Positions 1-10,443 of a DNA stretch of 64,000 nucleotides are shown here, piece after piece. Source of the DNA: Isoetes taiwanensis. Its lineage: Eukaryota; Streptophyta; Lycopodiopsida; Isoetales; Isoetaceae. Made by a program: the position numbers and the translations under genes. The notes beneath the pieces were generated by a model. That model had not been told where the DNA came from and did no database searches. It saw nothing but the letters and a program-made list of their open reading frames with translations. How positions within the stretch are numbered: the stretch's first letter is position 1; each line of letters opens with the position of its first letter. Location: NCBI GenBank assembly GCA_021234155.1, contig JAJEKV010000004.1, positions 5,646,109 to 5,710,108 on the forward strand. Direction: 5' to 3'.

Positions 1-467
1 ACTCCTTCTATTGATATGATCAAGAAAGGAACAAGAGAAGATACTAGAAGGTAAGGCTAGGCTCATCATCAACATAGGAAGAAGCAGATCTAGCTGTGCA
101 GTCAACTCAGACCCCTATGCACCTTACTGGGCATAACTCTCAAACCGTAAGGAATCTATGGACAACCAAGCCCAATCTGGAAACTAGACTTCAAGGGCTT
201 TCCAACAAGGTAAAAATCGCCGAATTCTGAGCTGTGGTTGCGGAGATATCACGTCTCAAAGTTGTCCTTTTATTTATAGGTAATAATACCTTTTTTGCCT
301 TTTTGCTTCTAAATAAAGGTCAAGGTTTATTTTTAGCTCCCTCTTTGATAATAGCAAGGCTTGGACCTACTGGATGACTTTCTTACTTGATCATATCAAT
401 AAATATTGTTCCATGCAAGGCCACTCCCCCGAGCACCATTATTAGTTATTAACCTTAAACCATATCA
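1..467 (-). mobile_element. 3' LTR (right part) of non-autonomous LTR retroelement
   Basis: On the minus strand the LTR begins TGATATGG at 467, right after a polypurine tract, and runs out of the window at base 1. Bases 1 to about 230 match 1660-1898 of the other LTR. Combining both copies gives a full LTR length of about 636 bp with TG...CA ends. No coding sequence is visible. Confidence 0.75.
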
Positions 468-468
468 A

Positions 469-482
469 TTCCTCCCCTTCTC
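469..482 (-). other. Polypurine tract of the small LTR element
   Basis: The minus strand reads GAGAAGGGGAGGAA directly before the TG of the LTR at 467. This is the expected plus-strand primer position and it fixes the element's orientation as minus. The same tract is present at about 3656-3669 in the second tandem unit. Confidence 0.7.
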
Positions 483-1476
483 AGGATTGATCGTCCTCGA
501 TCAAGAAATTATATGGCAAATTTGACACAATCAAGTCCATGGCTACAACCTGCATAATAAAAAGTTGTCAAGTCCAGCCCTTTAGGCTAAAAATTTCCAA
601 GTCCAGCCCGTTAGGCTAAAAATTTTCGTAACCAAGTCCATGGTTACAACCCTGATTGAATCCACAGTCAGAAAATAATTTACCACCACCAAGTCCATGG
701 TTGCAACCCTAGTTGAATCCACAACTAGAAATATCTTATTCCTGCACAACTCAGAAATAGTTACGGATATTCTTGTACTTCCAAAGTACCGAATACCCCT
801 CGTACCTCCAAGGTACAGATGTAACTTTGTCAAGCCAATTGTGTTGCAACCACAATTACTAGTCTTCAAAGTTTTACATCTTATGCTCTCTTGTTCAAGC
901 CTATTGTGCTGCAGACACAATTACTGATCTACCAAGAGGCATTCACATCAAGTATACCATGTTCAAGCCGGCTACGTTGCAATCGTAGTCACTAATCTAC
1001 CATGGGTATACACATAAAAGTATCTATTCCTTATTCCAAATAAAGAAAATCAACTTAATTTGTCTCAAAATGTTTACTAACCTCCACCAGAAGCACCAAC
1101 TTCTGATCAATCTCCATTCCAGTTTGCAATCTCCAGCACCGACCAGAAGACCTGCGAACATCAGGAATAACAAACATTCTATTCACATGGACATGAGCAC
1201 CAACTCATTCCAATCTCTTGGACATGGCATCCGCTCATTCCAATCACTTGGTCAAGAGCACCAACTCTTTCTAACCTTGAAGCACCAACCTCAGCCATAA
1301 GGATGCAATAAGAAATATCTAAAGATTCTAATCACAATCCCTAAACATCAATTTCATACCAGACAAGAGGTAACCTATTTGCAATTTAGCCCTCTTAGAC
1401 CTCTTGTGCTGCATAGCCACTTAAATTTCCAACGCCTTCCATCACCCACAGCTCCGTTGGTAAAGACCGGAACTGG

Positions 1477-1488
1477 GCTCTGATACCA
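1477..1488 (-). other. Primer binding site (tRNA-iMet type)
   Basis: The minus strand reads TGGTATCAGAGC, the standard plant PBS complementary to the 3' end of initiator tRNA-Met. It sits two bases after the LTR end (...CGTATCA). In the second tandem unit (about 4664-4673) the same site is altered at its CTG word. Confidence 0.85.
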
Positions 1489-1490
1489 AT

Positions 1491-1898
1491 TGATACGAAT
1501 GGTCTATTCTTCCTGCAAAACTCATCAACTTATTAGAAAGTAAAGCATCACAGGGTACTCGTTTTACCACCCAACCGGACCAACTAGAAGAGATATCACC
1601 AAGTCAAGCTACTCCGCAAGACAAGATCTCTCTAGCCACCAACCACTGGTGTTACATGAACTCCTTCTATTGATATGATCAAGCAAGGAACAAGAGAAGA
1701 TACTAGAAGGTAAGGCTAGGCTCATCATCAACATAGGAAGAAGCAGATCTAGCTGTGCAGTCAACTCAGACCCCTATGCACCTTACTGGGCATAACTCTC
1801 AAACCGTAAGGAACCTATGGACAACCAAGCCCAATCTGGAAACTAGACTTCAAGGGCTTTCCAACAAGGTAAAAATCGCCGAATTCTGAGCTGTGGTT
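1491..1898 (-). mobile_element. 5' LTR, truncated, of the small LTR element
   Basis: On the plus strand the LTR starts TGATACGAATGG. It matches bases 1-230 from 1660 on, then diverges abruptly at 1899. About 408 of an estimated 636 bp are kept. The missing outer part means the element has no intact target-site context here. Inference: a rearrangement or an insertion cut the LTR. Confidence 0.7.
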
Positions 1899-2290
1899 GA
1901 GGAAACCATCTCAGAGGGACTAGTTTCTCAGTACAGGAGGACCTCTCCCCTCTTCAATTGTGTAACCGTAAGGAGGAGCTCTGCAAGATGAGGGCAGCCC
2001 GCCTGCAAAAGAAATGGGCAGTGTACAGGGGAGGCGCAACAATTGTTCTAGATCAATGGCCTTCCAATCCTTGGACTGGCTATGTCTAGATAATTTTAGA
2101 AGCATAAATTTACCACTAGCATTACCATTATCTTATCTTATTATTGGTAGCCTTTTAATATTTGGTTATTGTGTTTGGTGATGGGGCCTAGTCCCCAGGT
2201 TTTAGATGGGTTGTTGCCCTTGCATGTGCCGTCCCATAACCCGTTGGGTTCCCGTGGACGTAAAAATTCATCTTATCTTATCTTATTAAA
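1899..2290 (+). mobile_element. Retroposon-like 3' end with TTATC tail
   Basis: This block starts abruptly inside the LTR and ends in a run of TTATC/CTTATC words near 2266-2285. That layout resembles a 5'-truncated non-LTR retroposon with a simple-repeat tail. One frame is open for about 30 codons before a stop at 2088, but I do not recognise the product. It includes a small palindrome GGGGCCTAGTCCCC (2182-2195). The block recurs at 5087-5475. The identity as LINE or SINE is a guess. Confidence 0.3.
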
Positions 2291-3360
2291 TTTTAACATG
2301 AATAACTAGTATAACTATTTGCCTTATTAAATTAACATTAATAACTAGTATAACTATTTATTATTCATGGTAACATATCATGTGTTTGTACGAATTGCAT
2401 ACAAAATAATAGAACGCCACATACCAATTAGCACAATTGACACATGGCCCGAATGCACTATTCATGGTGATATATCACGTATGCATACAAATTGCTAAAA
2501 CACCACATACCAATTAGCACAATTGACACATGGCCCGAATCTCCACTATGCACAACATCCCAAACTATTGCACAACACCCAAAATCCCCCATTGTTGGGC
2601 TGACCCAAGTCAAACTCCACATGTACTAACCCAAAGCTAGCAAAATCCCTCGTTGTTGGGCTAACCCAAATCCTTAACAAATCCACCCTAATGTCTTGTA
2701 AATGTCAAATTATATACAAAAGATACTTGTAATTCATCCAATTTATTTATTATTAGCACATTAATTTAAGATTATGGTCGACAAAACACCACACAAACTG
2801 AAGAATCGGTGAGGCTTTTGAAGCAAGAAATTTTTGATGCAAAAACATCTTTCATACTAAACAACTTGCAACGCCTTCTCTTGATGCAAAAAACGTCTCG
2901 GATACACACTTTCCAAACATTACAACTCCCAACTTGCCTCTAATTCGGGCTTTTAAAATCAAATAATGCCACATGTACAAGGTTCTCTCTGAATTCAACT
3001 GGTTCATCACAGTTTTACCCACGATTCTGTGATTTACATGACATTTGATTTATCTTTACATTCTCAAGAGATTACTTGACATTCCTCCCGAATTGAAGCT
3101 AAGTTGCTTCCCAGAACAAGAATGCTCCTTCAGGTTCCAGCAGTAATGCAACCGAAAGGAGCATTCTCGTATACAAATACGAGGACAACGAACATTTCTT
3201 CTAATAAGACTAAAACAGAAAAAAAATTCTAAAACTACACAGATAAAAATCCTATACATGGTAAAATTTCCAGCAATAGAATACTATGTTCCACAAAACG
3301 TTTAAGCAACGACTGGACAGTGCAGTTTAATGCCATACAATAATATGTCAATTATTCTCA
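2291..3360. other. AT-rich flank, no gene seen
   Basis: I see no coding sequence. The stretch has short internal direct duplications: a 38-bp block containing ACCAATTAGCACAATTG occurs at about 2419-2456 and 2503-2540, and AATAACTAGTATAACTAT occurs near 2302 and 2340. The right part (about 2760-3360) is the same sequence that lies just downstream of the UEV1 gene at 5980-6586, so it may include copied 3' flank of that gene. Confidence 0.6.
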
Positions 3361-5086
3361 AATCTGGAAACTAGACTTCAAGGGCTTTCCAACAAGGTAA
3401 AAATCGCCGAATTCTGAGCTGTGGTTGCGGAGATATCACGTCTCAAAGTTGTCCTTTTATTTATAGGTAATAATACCTTTTTTGCCTTTTTGCTTCTAAA
3501 TAAAGGTCAAGGTTTATTTTTAGCTCCCTCTTTGATAATAGCAAGGCTTGGACCTACTGGATGACTTTCTTACTTGATCATATCAATAAATATTGTTCCA
3601 TGCAAGGCCACTCCCCCGAGCACCATTATTAGTTATTAACCTTAAACCATATCAATTCCTCCCCTTCTCAGGATTGATCGTCCTCGATCAAGAAATTATA
3701 TGGCAAATTTGACACAATCAAGTCCATGGCTACAACTTTGCATAATAAAAAGTTGTCAAGTCCAGCCCTTTAGGCTAAAATTTCCAAGTCCGGCCCGTTA
3801 GGCTAAAAATTTTCAGTAACCAAGTCCATGGTTACAACCCCGATTGAATCCACGATGAGAAAATAATTTACCACCACCAAGTCCATGGTTGCAACCCTAG
3901 TTGAATCCACAACTAGAAATATCTTATTTCACACAACTTCAGAAATAGTTACGGATATTCTTGTACTTCCAAAGTACCGAATACCCCTCATTACCTCCAA
4001 GGTACGGATGTAACTTTGTCAAGCCAATTGTGTTGCAACCACAATTACTAGTCTTCAAAGTTTTACATCTTATGCTCTCTTGTTCAAGCCTATTGTCTTT
4101 CGAGACACAATTCGATCTACCAAGAGGCATTCACATCAAGTATACCATGTTCAAGCCGGCTACGTTGCAATCGTAGTCACTAATCTACCATGGGTATACA
4201 CATAAAAGTATCTATTCCTTATTCCAAATAAAGAAAATCAACTTAATTTGTCTCAAAATGTTTACTAACCTCCACCGAAGCACCAAACCCGATCAATCTC
4301 CATTCCGGTTTGCAATCTCCAAAGACCGACCGTAAGACTGCGAACATCGGGAATAACAAACATTCTATTCACATGGACATGAGCACCAACTCATTCCAAT
4401 CTCTTGGACATGGCATCCGCTCATTCCAATCACTTGGTCAAGAGCACCAACTCTTTCTAACCTTGAAGCACCAACCTCAGCCATAAGGATGCAATAAGAA
4501 ATATCTAAAGATTCTAATCACAATCCCTAAACATCAATTTCATACGGACATAAGAGGTAACCTATTTGCAATTTAGCCCTCTTAGACCTCTTGTCTTTGC
4601 ATAGCCACTTAAATTTCCAACGCCTTCCATCACCCCGGCTCGCTGGTAAAGAAAGGAATCGGGCTCGATACCAATTGATACGAATGGTCTATTCTTCCTG
4701 CAAAACTCATCAACTTATTAGAAAGTAAAGCATCACAGGGTACTCGTTTTACCACCCAACCGGACCAACTAGAAGAGATATCACCAAGTCAAGCTACTCC
4801 GCAAGACAAGATCTCTCTAGCCACCAACCACTGGTGTTACATGAACTCCTTCTATTGATATGATCAAGCAAGGAACAAGAGAAGATACTAGAAGGTAAGG
4901 CTAGGCTCATCATCAACATAGGAAGAAGCAGATCTAGTCAGGTGCGGCAGCCAACTCGAGACCCTATGCACCTTATTGGGCATAACTCTCAAACCGTAAG
5001 GAACCTATGGACAACCAAGCCCAATCTGGAAACTAGACTTCAAGGGCTTTCCAACAAGGTAAAATCGCGAATTCGAAATGTGGTTG
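3361..5086 (-). mobile_element. Second copy of the small LTR element (LTR-interior-LTR)
   Basis: LTR remnant 3361-3654, interior 3655-4675 and truncated LTR 4676-5086 match 174-1898. The hairpin array lies at about 3760-4180. The PBS and several stems are disturbed by changes confined to CTG/CAG words, for example CTGATACC reading as CGATACC at 4664-4672. These look like base-calling faults, not mutations. Confidence 0.75.
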
Positions 5087-5475
5087 AGGAAACCATCTCA
5101 GAGGGACTAGTTTCTCAGTACAGGAGGACCTCTCCCCTCTTCAATTGTGTAACCGTAAGGAGGAGCTCTGCAAGATGAGGGCAGCCCGCCTGCAAAAGAA
5201 ATGGGCAGTGTACAGGGGAGGCGCAACAATTGTTCTAGATCAATGGCCTTCCAATCCTTGGACTGGCTATGTCTAGATAATTTTAGAAGCATAAATTTAC
5301 CACTAGCATTAGCATTATCTTATCTTATTATTGGTAGCCTTTTAATATTTGGTTATTGTGTTTGGTGATGGGGCCTAGTCCCCGTGTTTTAGATGGGTTG
5401 TTGCCCTTGATGTGTCGGTCCCATAACCCGTTGGGTTCCCGTGGACTAAAAAAATTCATCTTATCTTATCTTATT
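5087..5475 (+). mobile_element. Second copy of the retroposon-like 3' end
   Basis: Same block as 1899-2290, ending in TTATC repeats near 5458-5472. It is followed by the same AT-rich flank (5476-6586), in which I see no gene. Confidence 0.3.
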
Positions 5476-6654
5476 AAATTTTAACATGAATAACTAGTAT
5501 AACTATTTGCCTTATTAAATTAACATTAATAACTAGTATAACTATTTATTATTCATGGTAACATATCATGTGTTTGTACGAATTGCATACAAAATAATAG
5601 AACGCCACATACCAATTAGCACAATTGACACATGGCCCGAATGCACTATTCATGGTGATATATCACGTATGCATACAAATTGCTAAAACACCACATACCA
5701 ATTAGCACAATTGACACATGGCCCGAATCTCCACTATGCACAACATCCCAAACTATTGCACAACACCCAAAATCCCCCATTGTTGGGCTGACCCAAGTCA
5801 AACTCCACATGTACTAACCCAAAGCTAGCAAAATCCCTCGTTGTTGGGCTAACCCAAATCCTTAACAAATCCACCCTAATGTCTTGTAAATGTCAAATTA
5901 TATACAAAAGATACTTGTAATTCATCCAATTTATTTAATTGAGATCCATCAAAGCTATAGTGTTTTGCATATTATTAGCACATTAATTTAAGATTATGGT
6001 CGACAAAACACCACACAAACTGAAGAATCAGTAGGCTTTTGAAGCAAGAAATTTTTGATGCAAAAACATCTTTCATACTAAACAACTTGCAACGCCTTCT
6101 CTTGATGCAAAAAACGTCTCAGATACACACTTTCCAAACATTACAACTCCCAACTTGCCTCTAATTCAGGGCTTTTAAAATCAAATAATGCCACATGTAC
6201 AAGGTTCTCTCTGAATTCAACAGTTCATCACAGTTTTACCCCACGATTCTGCAGATTTACATGACATTTGATTTATCTTTACATTCTCAAGAGATTACTT
6301 GACATTCCTCCCTGAATTGAAGCTAAGTTGCTTCCCTGTAACAAGAATGCTCCTTCAGGTTCCAGCAGTAATGCAACCGAAAGGAGCATTCTCGTATACA
6401 AATACGAGGACAACGAACATTTCTTCTAATAAGACTAAAACAGAAAAAAAATTCTAAAACTACACAGATAAAAATCCTATACATGGTAAAATTTCCAGCA
6501 ATAGAATACTATGTTCCACAAAACGTTTAAGCAACGACTGGACAGTGCAGTTTAATGCCATACAATAATATGTCAATTATTCTCAAAGGGCTGTGAGGTC
6601 ATTTGACAACCGGAGATAACATGAGATACACAGCCCATTGTATCATGGCAGCAT

Positions 6655-7908
6655 CTAAAAGAAAGTCCCTTCCGGTGGCTGTTGCAGCTTCTTATTGTGA
6701 GAAGCAGCCATTTCACGCTTAAGCTGCTTTAAAATGTCCTCCATAGTAAATTCTCGGCGCCAATTTGCCAGCATTGAGAAGTGCTTTGGATCAACCTGAA
6801 AATGGTGACAAAAGAAAAACGTCACAGCAAGCCACATGAATTGACAGCATAAGATATGCAGCTAGCTTAATTGAATTATCATTACCACTCCAGTTTCGCG
6901 ATTAACACATGTCATATTGATACGAGAGTGGAATCTCACACTAGGAGGCTTGTCTGGATAATCTTTGTCACAAAATAACTTCAGCTGATAAATTCGCCCT
7001 TCATGAACCGACTATACATGACAAAAAATTAGAAATACAACAACGCGCAAGAAGATAAACAACTGTTTCATTACTCCACTATTTGATTATTAATTTTGGT
7101 CTTTTGGTACATGTAACCAAACTAATGAGTGCAGATAGTTCTTGTTAGAATACTTAGTTTTGCTCCATAAAGTCTTACAGATAAATTATGCTGTGCATGA
7201 TATTTGCCCAAATTTAGTAGTATCTTAAAAATATTCAGTTTCCATATTTAATCTTTTATCCCTTTAGTACATCAATTAGGTAGCTAGACCATAGGACGTA
7301 ACTAAATATCATCATGCCCTTCAAAGATATTTGCAAATGAGTAAGCATTTAAGCAGCCTCAGTCTAAACCTCAATTACTCTATAATCTCTGGCCATGATT
7401 ACGTATTAGCTTGCATTAAATTCCAATGACATGCAGATAAAGAAGTACAAACTCACTAACATTGCTTGGTCCAAGAATTGTGCCTGTCCAGGAACACATA
7501 TAAACGTCCTCGTTATCATCCATGCCTAAGCTGACGGATGAGTCACCCAGCCCTTTTTCTCCTCTTTCGAGCTCCTCAAGAAGCCTAAAATTTCTAGGAA
7601 CTACATAACAAATGCATGATGAATCTGTAAGACTTATTGTATTACAGATTCACAATAACAGCCTAGCTCCTCAAAACTTAGAAATGCCAATATGATATCA
7701 CGGTAAACTGATTTGCATGCGCAACGCATTAGACAACTTGCATAAATAAAATTTCCGATGAATGGACAGAAAGTCAGGTCTAAAATAGACAGATGCTATA
7801 ACTCAAGCAGAAGCGCATGGTTCGCAAGGGTAATACCCTTTAACTAACATCTCGCTACGCAGCAACGTTGAAAGGAGGACAGTAAGACTTACCAACGCAG
7901 CCTGCCAT
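6655..7908 (-). CDS. UEV1: Ubiquitin-conjugating enzyme E2 variant, UEV1/MMS2 type, intact, 4 coding exons
   Basis: Coding exons on the minus strand are 7893-7908 (16 nt, ATG at 7908), 7461-7600, 6886-7011 and 6655-6795, with the stop TAG at 6655-6657. All introns are GT-AG and the phases match, giving 140 residues. Residues about 6-25 carry the family start ([16 protein letters not shown]). Then come SWTGTILGP, the hydrophobic strand IYQLKLFC with [11 protein letters not shown], and the C-terminal [16 protein letters not shown], ending PPEGTFF. The catalytic cysteine region of active E2s is replaced, as expected for a UEV. In other plants and in yeast and animals, UEVs pair with Ubc13 to build Lys63-linked ubiquitin chains in DNA-damage tolerance and signalling. 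The length is slightly short of the usual 145-160. This is the only intact host gene in the window and it is likely expressed. Confidence 0.95.
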
Positions 7909-8130
7909 TTGTGAATATGCCTCTAATCACCCAACAAAGCGTTTGCGTTATCGCGAACACAAGGCTTACAAAATCGTAATATGGCTTTCACTCGATTATA
8001 GAAATTTCATTGCTGAAAAATAAAAGGAAAAACTTAGATTAGCAAGAACGAAATTACCAGCACAAAGCTTAGAAAGCAAGGGAGAGCGACATCGTCAAGA
8101 AAGTCACCTCCGGATCTCCATGAGCCGGCA
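7909..8130 (-). promoter_or_regulatory. UEV1 5' UTR with a probable leader intron
   Basis: The 16-nt first coding exon is preceded by an AG acceptor (minus strand GTGATTAG) ending at 7923, so a small leader part is 7909-7922. A good donor (GTAATTTC) starts at 8057 on the minus strand. An upstream leader exon 8058 to about 8130 spliced across 7923-8057 is therefore plausible. ATGs inside that leader exon open only 5-7 codon frames. I cannot locate the transcription start. Confidence 0.45.
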
Positions 8131-10430
8131 AGCACGGTATGAAACTTTTTACTCACCTCTCATGATTTCTCTCTCTTGTTTAGGTTCTCGTGATTTCTCT
8201 CTCTTGTTTAGGTTTTATTTGTTTAAAAAAAAATGCCTAAAATTTTATCGGGAATGCCTAAAATTCCATTTTGGCATCTATTGCATTATTTTTGGTATAT
8301 CTAAATCTCTTGATAATAGTGATTGGTATATTTGAATCTATCTACCTTATTAATTTGAGTTTTCTAGTTTGGTAAAAATAATATTGGAATTAGACCTAGT
8401 TGCCACTTGACTCAGATTGATTGGGTAGAGGGAAATATGGAGTTAATCCAAATTTGGGGCTCACCCCAATTTGCTCCGAATCAATTTGGGGAAGCTTGGA
8501 GGAGGAGGAGCAGCCCTACTCATCAAGAAGATGGAGATCCTTCGAGACAACGGTTCTAGCAAGGAAACTGGTTAGTGGATTAGATAGCTTGAATTCCTAG
8601 GTAGGAACTAACCCCAGTTTGGATAGATGGATGTTATATCTCATGTTTAGTTTGAGGTTATGAATTAATATATGGTAGTTTCATGCTGCACCTCTTGTGC
8701 TTGTGGGAAAAGGGGTTAGAGACCTAAAAGCTAGTAGGACTATAGATGTTTCTAGCTAGAATCCCCATAAATCCCGATAATAGTGGCCTGTGCATAAGAG
8801 CCCACCTAGTTTTGATGCTATGTGATGAATGAGCACCTTATAATGGGGACAATGAGATTGTGGAGGCTAAGGCCTTGTTGAGCGTGGCTACTAGGGTCCT
8901 TTTTAGTGAGCTAGGCTTATAGTCGATCACTGTATTGTTATCGCCTCAAATTGTTACCGCCTACAAAAAGTAGGATCGATTATGCTACCTAGAACTCCCA
9001 GAGTTCCCCTCAGACTTGAGTTCTCATAACTCCCCATGCACACACAACTAACCCCCAGGGCTAGCTTGAAGCTCAGCTTCAATAAATTCTAATACTAGAA
9101 TTAATACTACAGTAGCAGTATTGCTCAAACCCAGAGCAAACTCACAATCAATGGAAAAAGCTCCAAAACTATCAAGAAGTGGTCAAATTGATCTCCGATC
9201 AATCCCTAAGGATGAATCACAGCAAAATATAGAAGGAATCGATCTTCAAGGCAGCACCAAAAGCTATGCTCCAAAAACTGATGTCCTTCTCAAAACGTCC
9301 TCAATCCCTTATATACTGGTGGGCAGGCTAAGATTAGCCCCTGAAAAGGCTTTAGGCCTTTTCCCAGCCCTAAAATCGCCCCTCAATCAGCAGATCCGGC
9401 CCCTTTTTAGCAGATCTGACAGCATTGCTACTGTTCTGAACAGAGGGATGAATTCCCTTAAGGAAAGCCCCAACCAATGGGGTTCCGCCACGCGGACCCC
9501 TCCATTCAATGGTTAAACCTTCTATAAAAGGTTCTTTAACATTTATGTTAAAATGTCAACTTAATATACGAAACAATGGCCATTTAAAAATAACCCAACA
9601 CTACCCCTAGGTAGTAATGGCCCCTTGGAACGTTCCCAGGCCAACTAGTGGCACTTCCAAGGCCAACTCCATGTCCCAAGGTCTGCAAGCACGACTTGCC
9701 CTTGGACTGTAACATATATGTGAGCCAGATATGAGTCTGACATCCTCTGGGTGTAGATCTAGTCTGATTCTTTGTTTGGGGGGGTTAAGTCAGGTACGGA
9801 GGGATGATCCGGGTCCTCTAGCTCATCCAAAATCTCATTGTGATCTTAGTAGGGACTTGTCCCATTCCTTCCTCATTGGACCAGAGAGATGCAACCTAGA
9901 GTAGTCTCATAGGGTGACTCCATAGGATTACTTCCGTGAAAGGCTACAATCACTACGCAACATGTTTCAACTTATTTACAAAGTGTGCACAGAAGGGGCG
10001 GATGGAGTGGATTACCCTAGCCAATGTTCTATGCCAGTCAATGCCATTGTCATGGCTCTGTCTATTGTTATTTGGAGGCCTTGACCATCAATCGGCCCCG
10101 TGAGTCTGAGCCCAGCGTAGAATCCTTATTTCTAATGCATTATATATATTTATGACAATGTTCAGTAGTGATGATGGATGGGCCACCCTTCGTGGTGGCA
10201 TAATTTTTATATGTATTGTTGCAAGTGCTAGCATACATGTACGCCTCCATAGTAAAAGGATATCCTAGAGGGGAGATAGGGTCAATGACACCTCCGCGTC
10301 CTTCGCTCGGACACATGGCCATCACAAATGATCCAAGTTAGATGGAGGGCCTTTCTTGGTGATGGTCTGGGAAAGGGGATTTCCTGTATTTATATGAGGG
10401 GGGCATCGTATAGGTTCGGGGAGGTCACAA
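8131..10430. other. Intergenic, probably old repeat; no gene supported
   Basis: Open frames here (for example 9121-9516) begin at non-ATG codons and match nothing I recognise. Bases 8449-8473 form an imperfect inverted repeat (CAAATTTGGGG / CCCCAATTTG). The stretch 9530-10430 ends just before a primer-binding-site-like motif, so part of it may be a degraded LTR. Confidence 0.4.
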
Positions 10431-10443
10431 TGGTATCAGTGCC
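10431..10443 (+). other. PBS-like motif (iMet type, one mismatch)
   Basis: TGGTATCAGTGCC follows GGTCACAA. This is the arrangement of a plus-strand LTR end (...CA) followed by an initiator-tRNA primer site, with T in place of A in the usual TGGTATCAGAGC. No pol sequence follows within 1.5 kb, so it would be a relic or the start of another non-autonomous element. Confidence 0.4.

Larger units (their letters stand above)
468..1490 (-). mobile_element. Interior of non-autonomous LTR element with hairpin array
   Basis: The interior is about 1.02 kb, lies between a PPT and a tRNA-iMet primer site, and has no gag or pol coding potential. The size suits a TRIM/LARD-like non-autonomous element mobilised in trans. 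Bases 570-990 hold a series of short inverted repeats. Examples are 775-789 and 802-816 (6-bp stems, loop CCA), 709-728 (7-bp stem, loop AATCCA), 837-857 and 903-921 (7-nt loops centred on TGCA) and 972-988. Several stems differ in sequence while pairing is kept. The phrases CAAGTCCATGG and TTCAAGCC recur before the hairpins. Further downstream the words GCACCAAC and CATTCCAATC recur (1070-1300). Confidence 0.7.
174..3360. repeat. Tandem duplication A, unit 1 (3.19 kb)
   Basis: This segment is repeated directly and immediately downstream at 3361-6586, with an offset of 3187 bases at the left edge. Both units contain the same order of parts: part of an LTR, the interior of a small LTR element, a truncated second LTR, a retroposon-like 3' end, AT-rich DNA, and the sequence that lies just 3' of the UEV1 gene. 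The junction at 3360/3361 joins 'attattctca' to 'aatctggaaa'. Only about 3 bases of homology are shared there. The units differ by a 30-40 bp insertion in unit 2 near 5938-5976 and by many small changes at CAG/CTG words. Confidence 0.9.
3361..6586. repeat. Tandem duplication A, unit 2
   Basis: This is the second copy of 174-3360. It is contiguous on its right with unique sequence leading into the 3' end of the UEV1 gene, so this copy is probably the ancestral location of the flank. Bases 3720-5170 are dense in one-base indels and substitutions relative to unit 1, mostly at CAG, CTG and TGC words. Much of the rest is nearly identical. Confidence 0.9.

Noticed and set aside
8120-8335. 71-codon frame opposite the UEV1 leader
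   Set aside because: Repetitive, Phe/Ser/Leu-rich translation of AT-rich promoter-side DNA with no motif.
9121-9516. 131-codon open frame
   Set aside because: It starts at TTG, has no recognisable domain, and lies in DNA next to LTR-like motifs. There is no splice or codon evidence for a gene.
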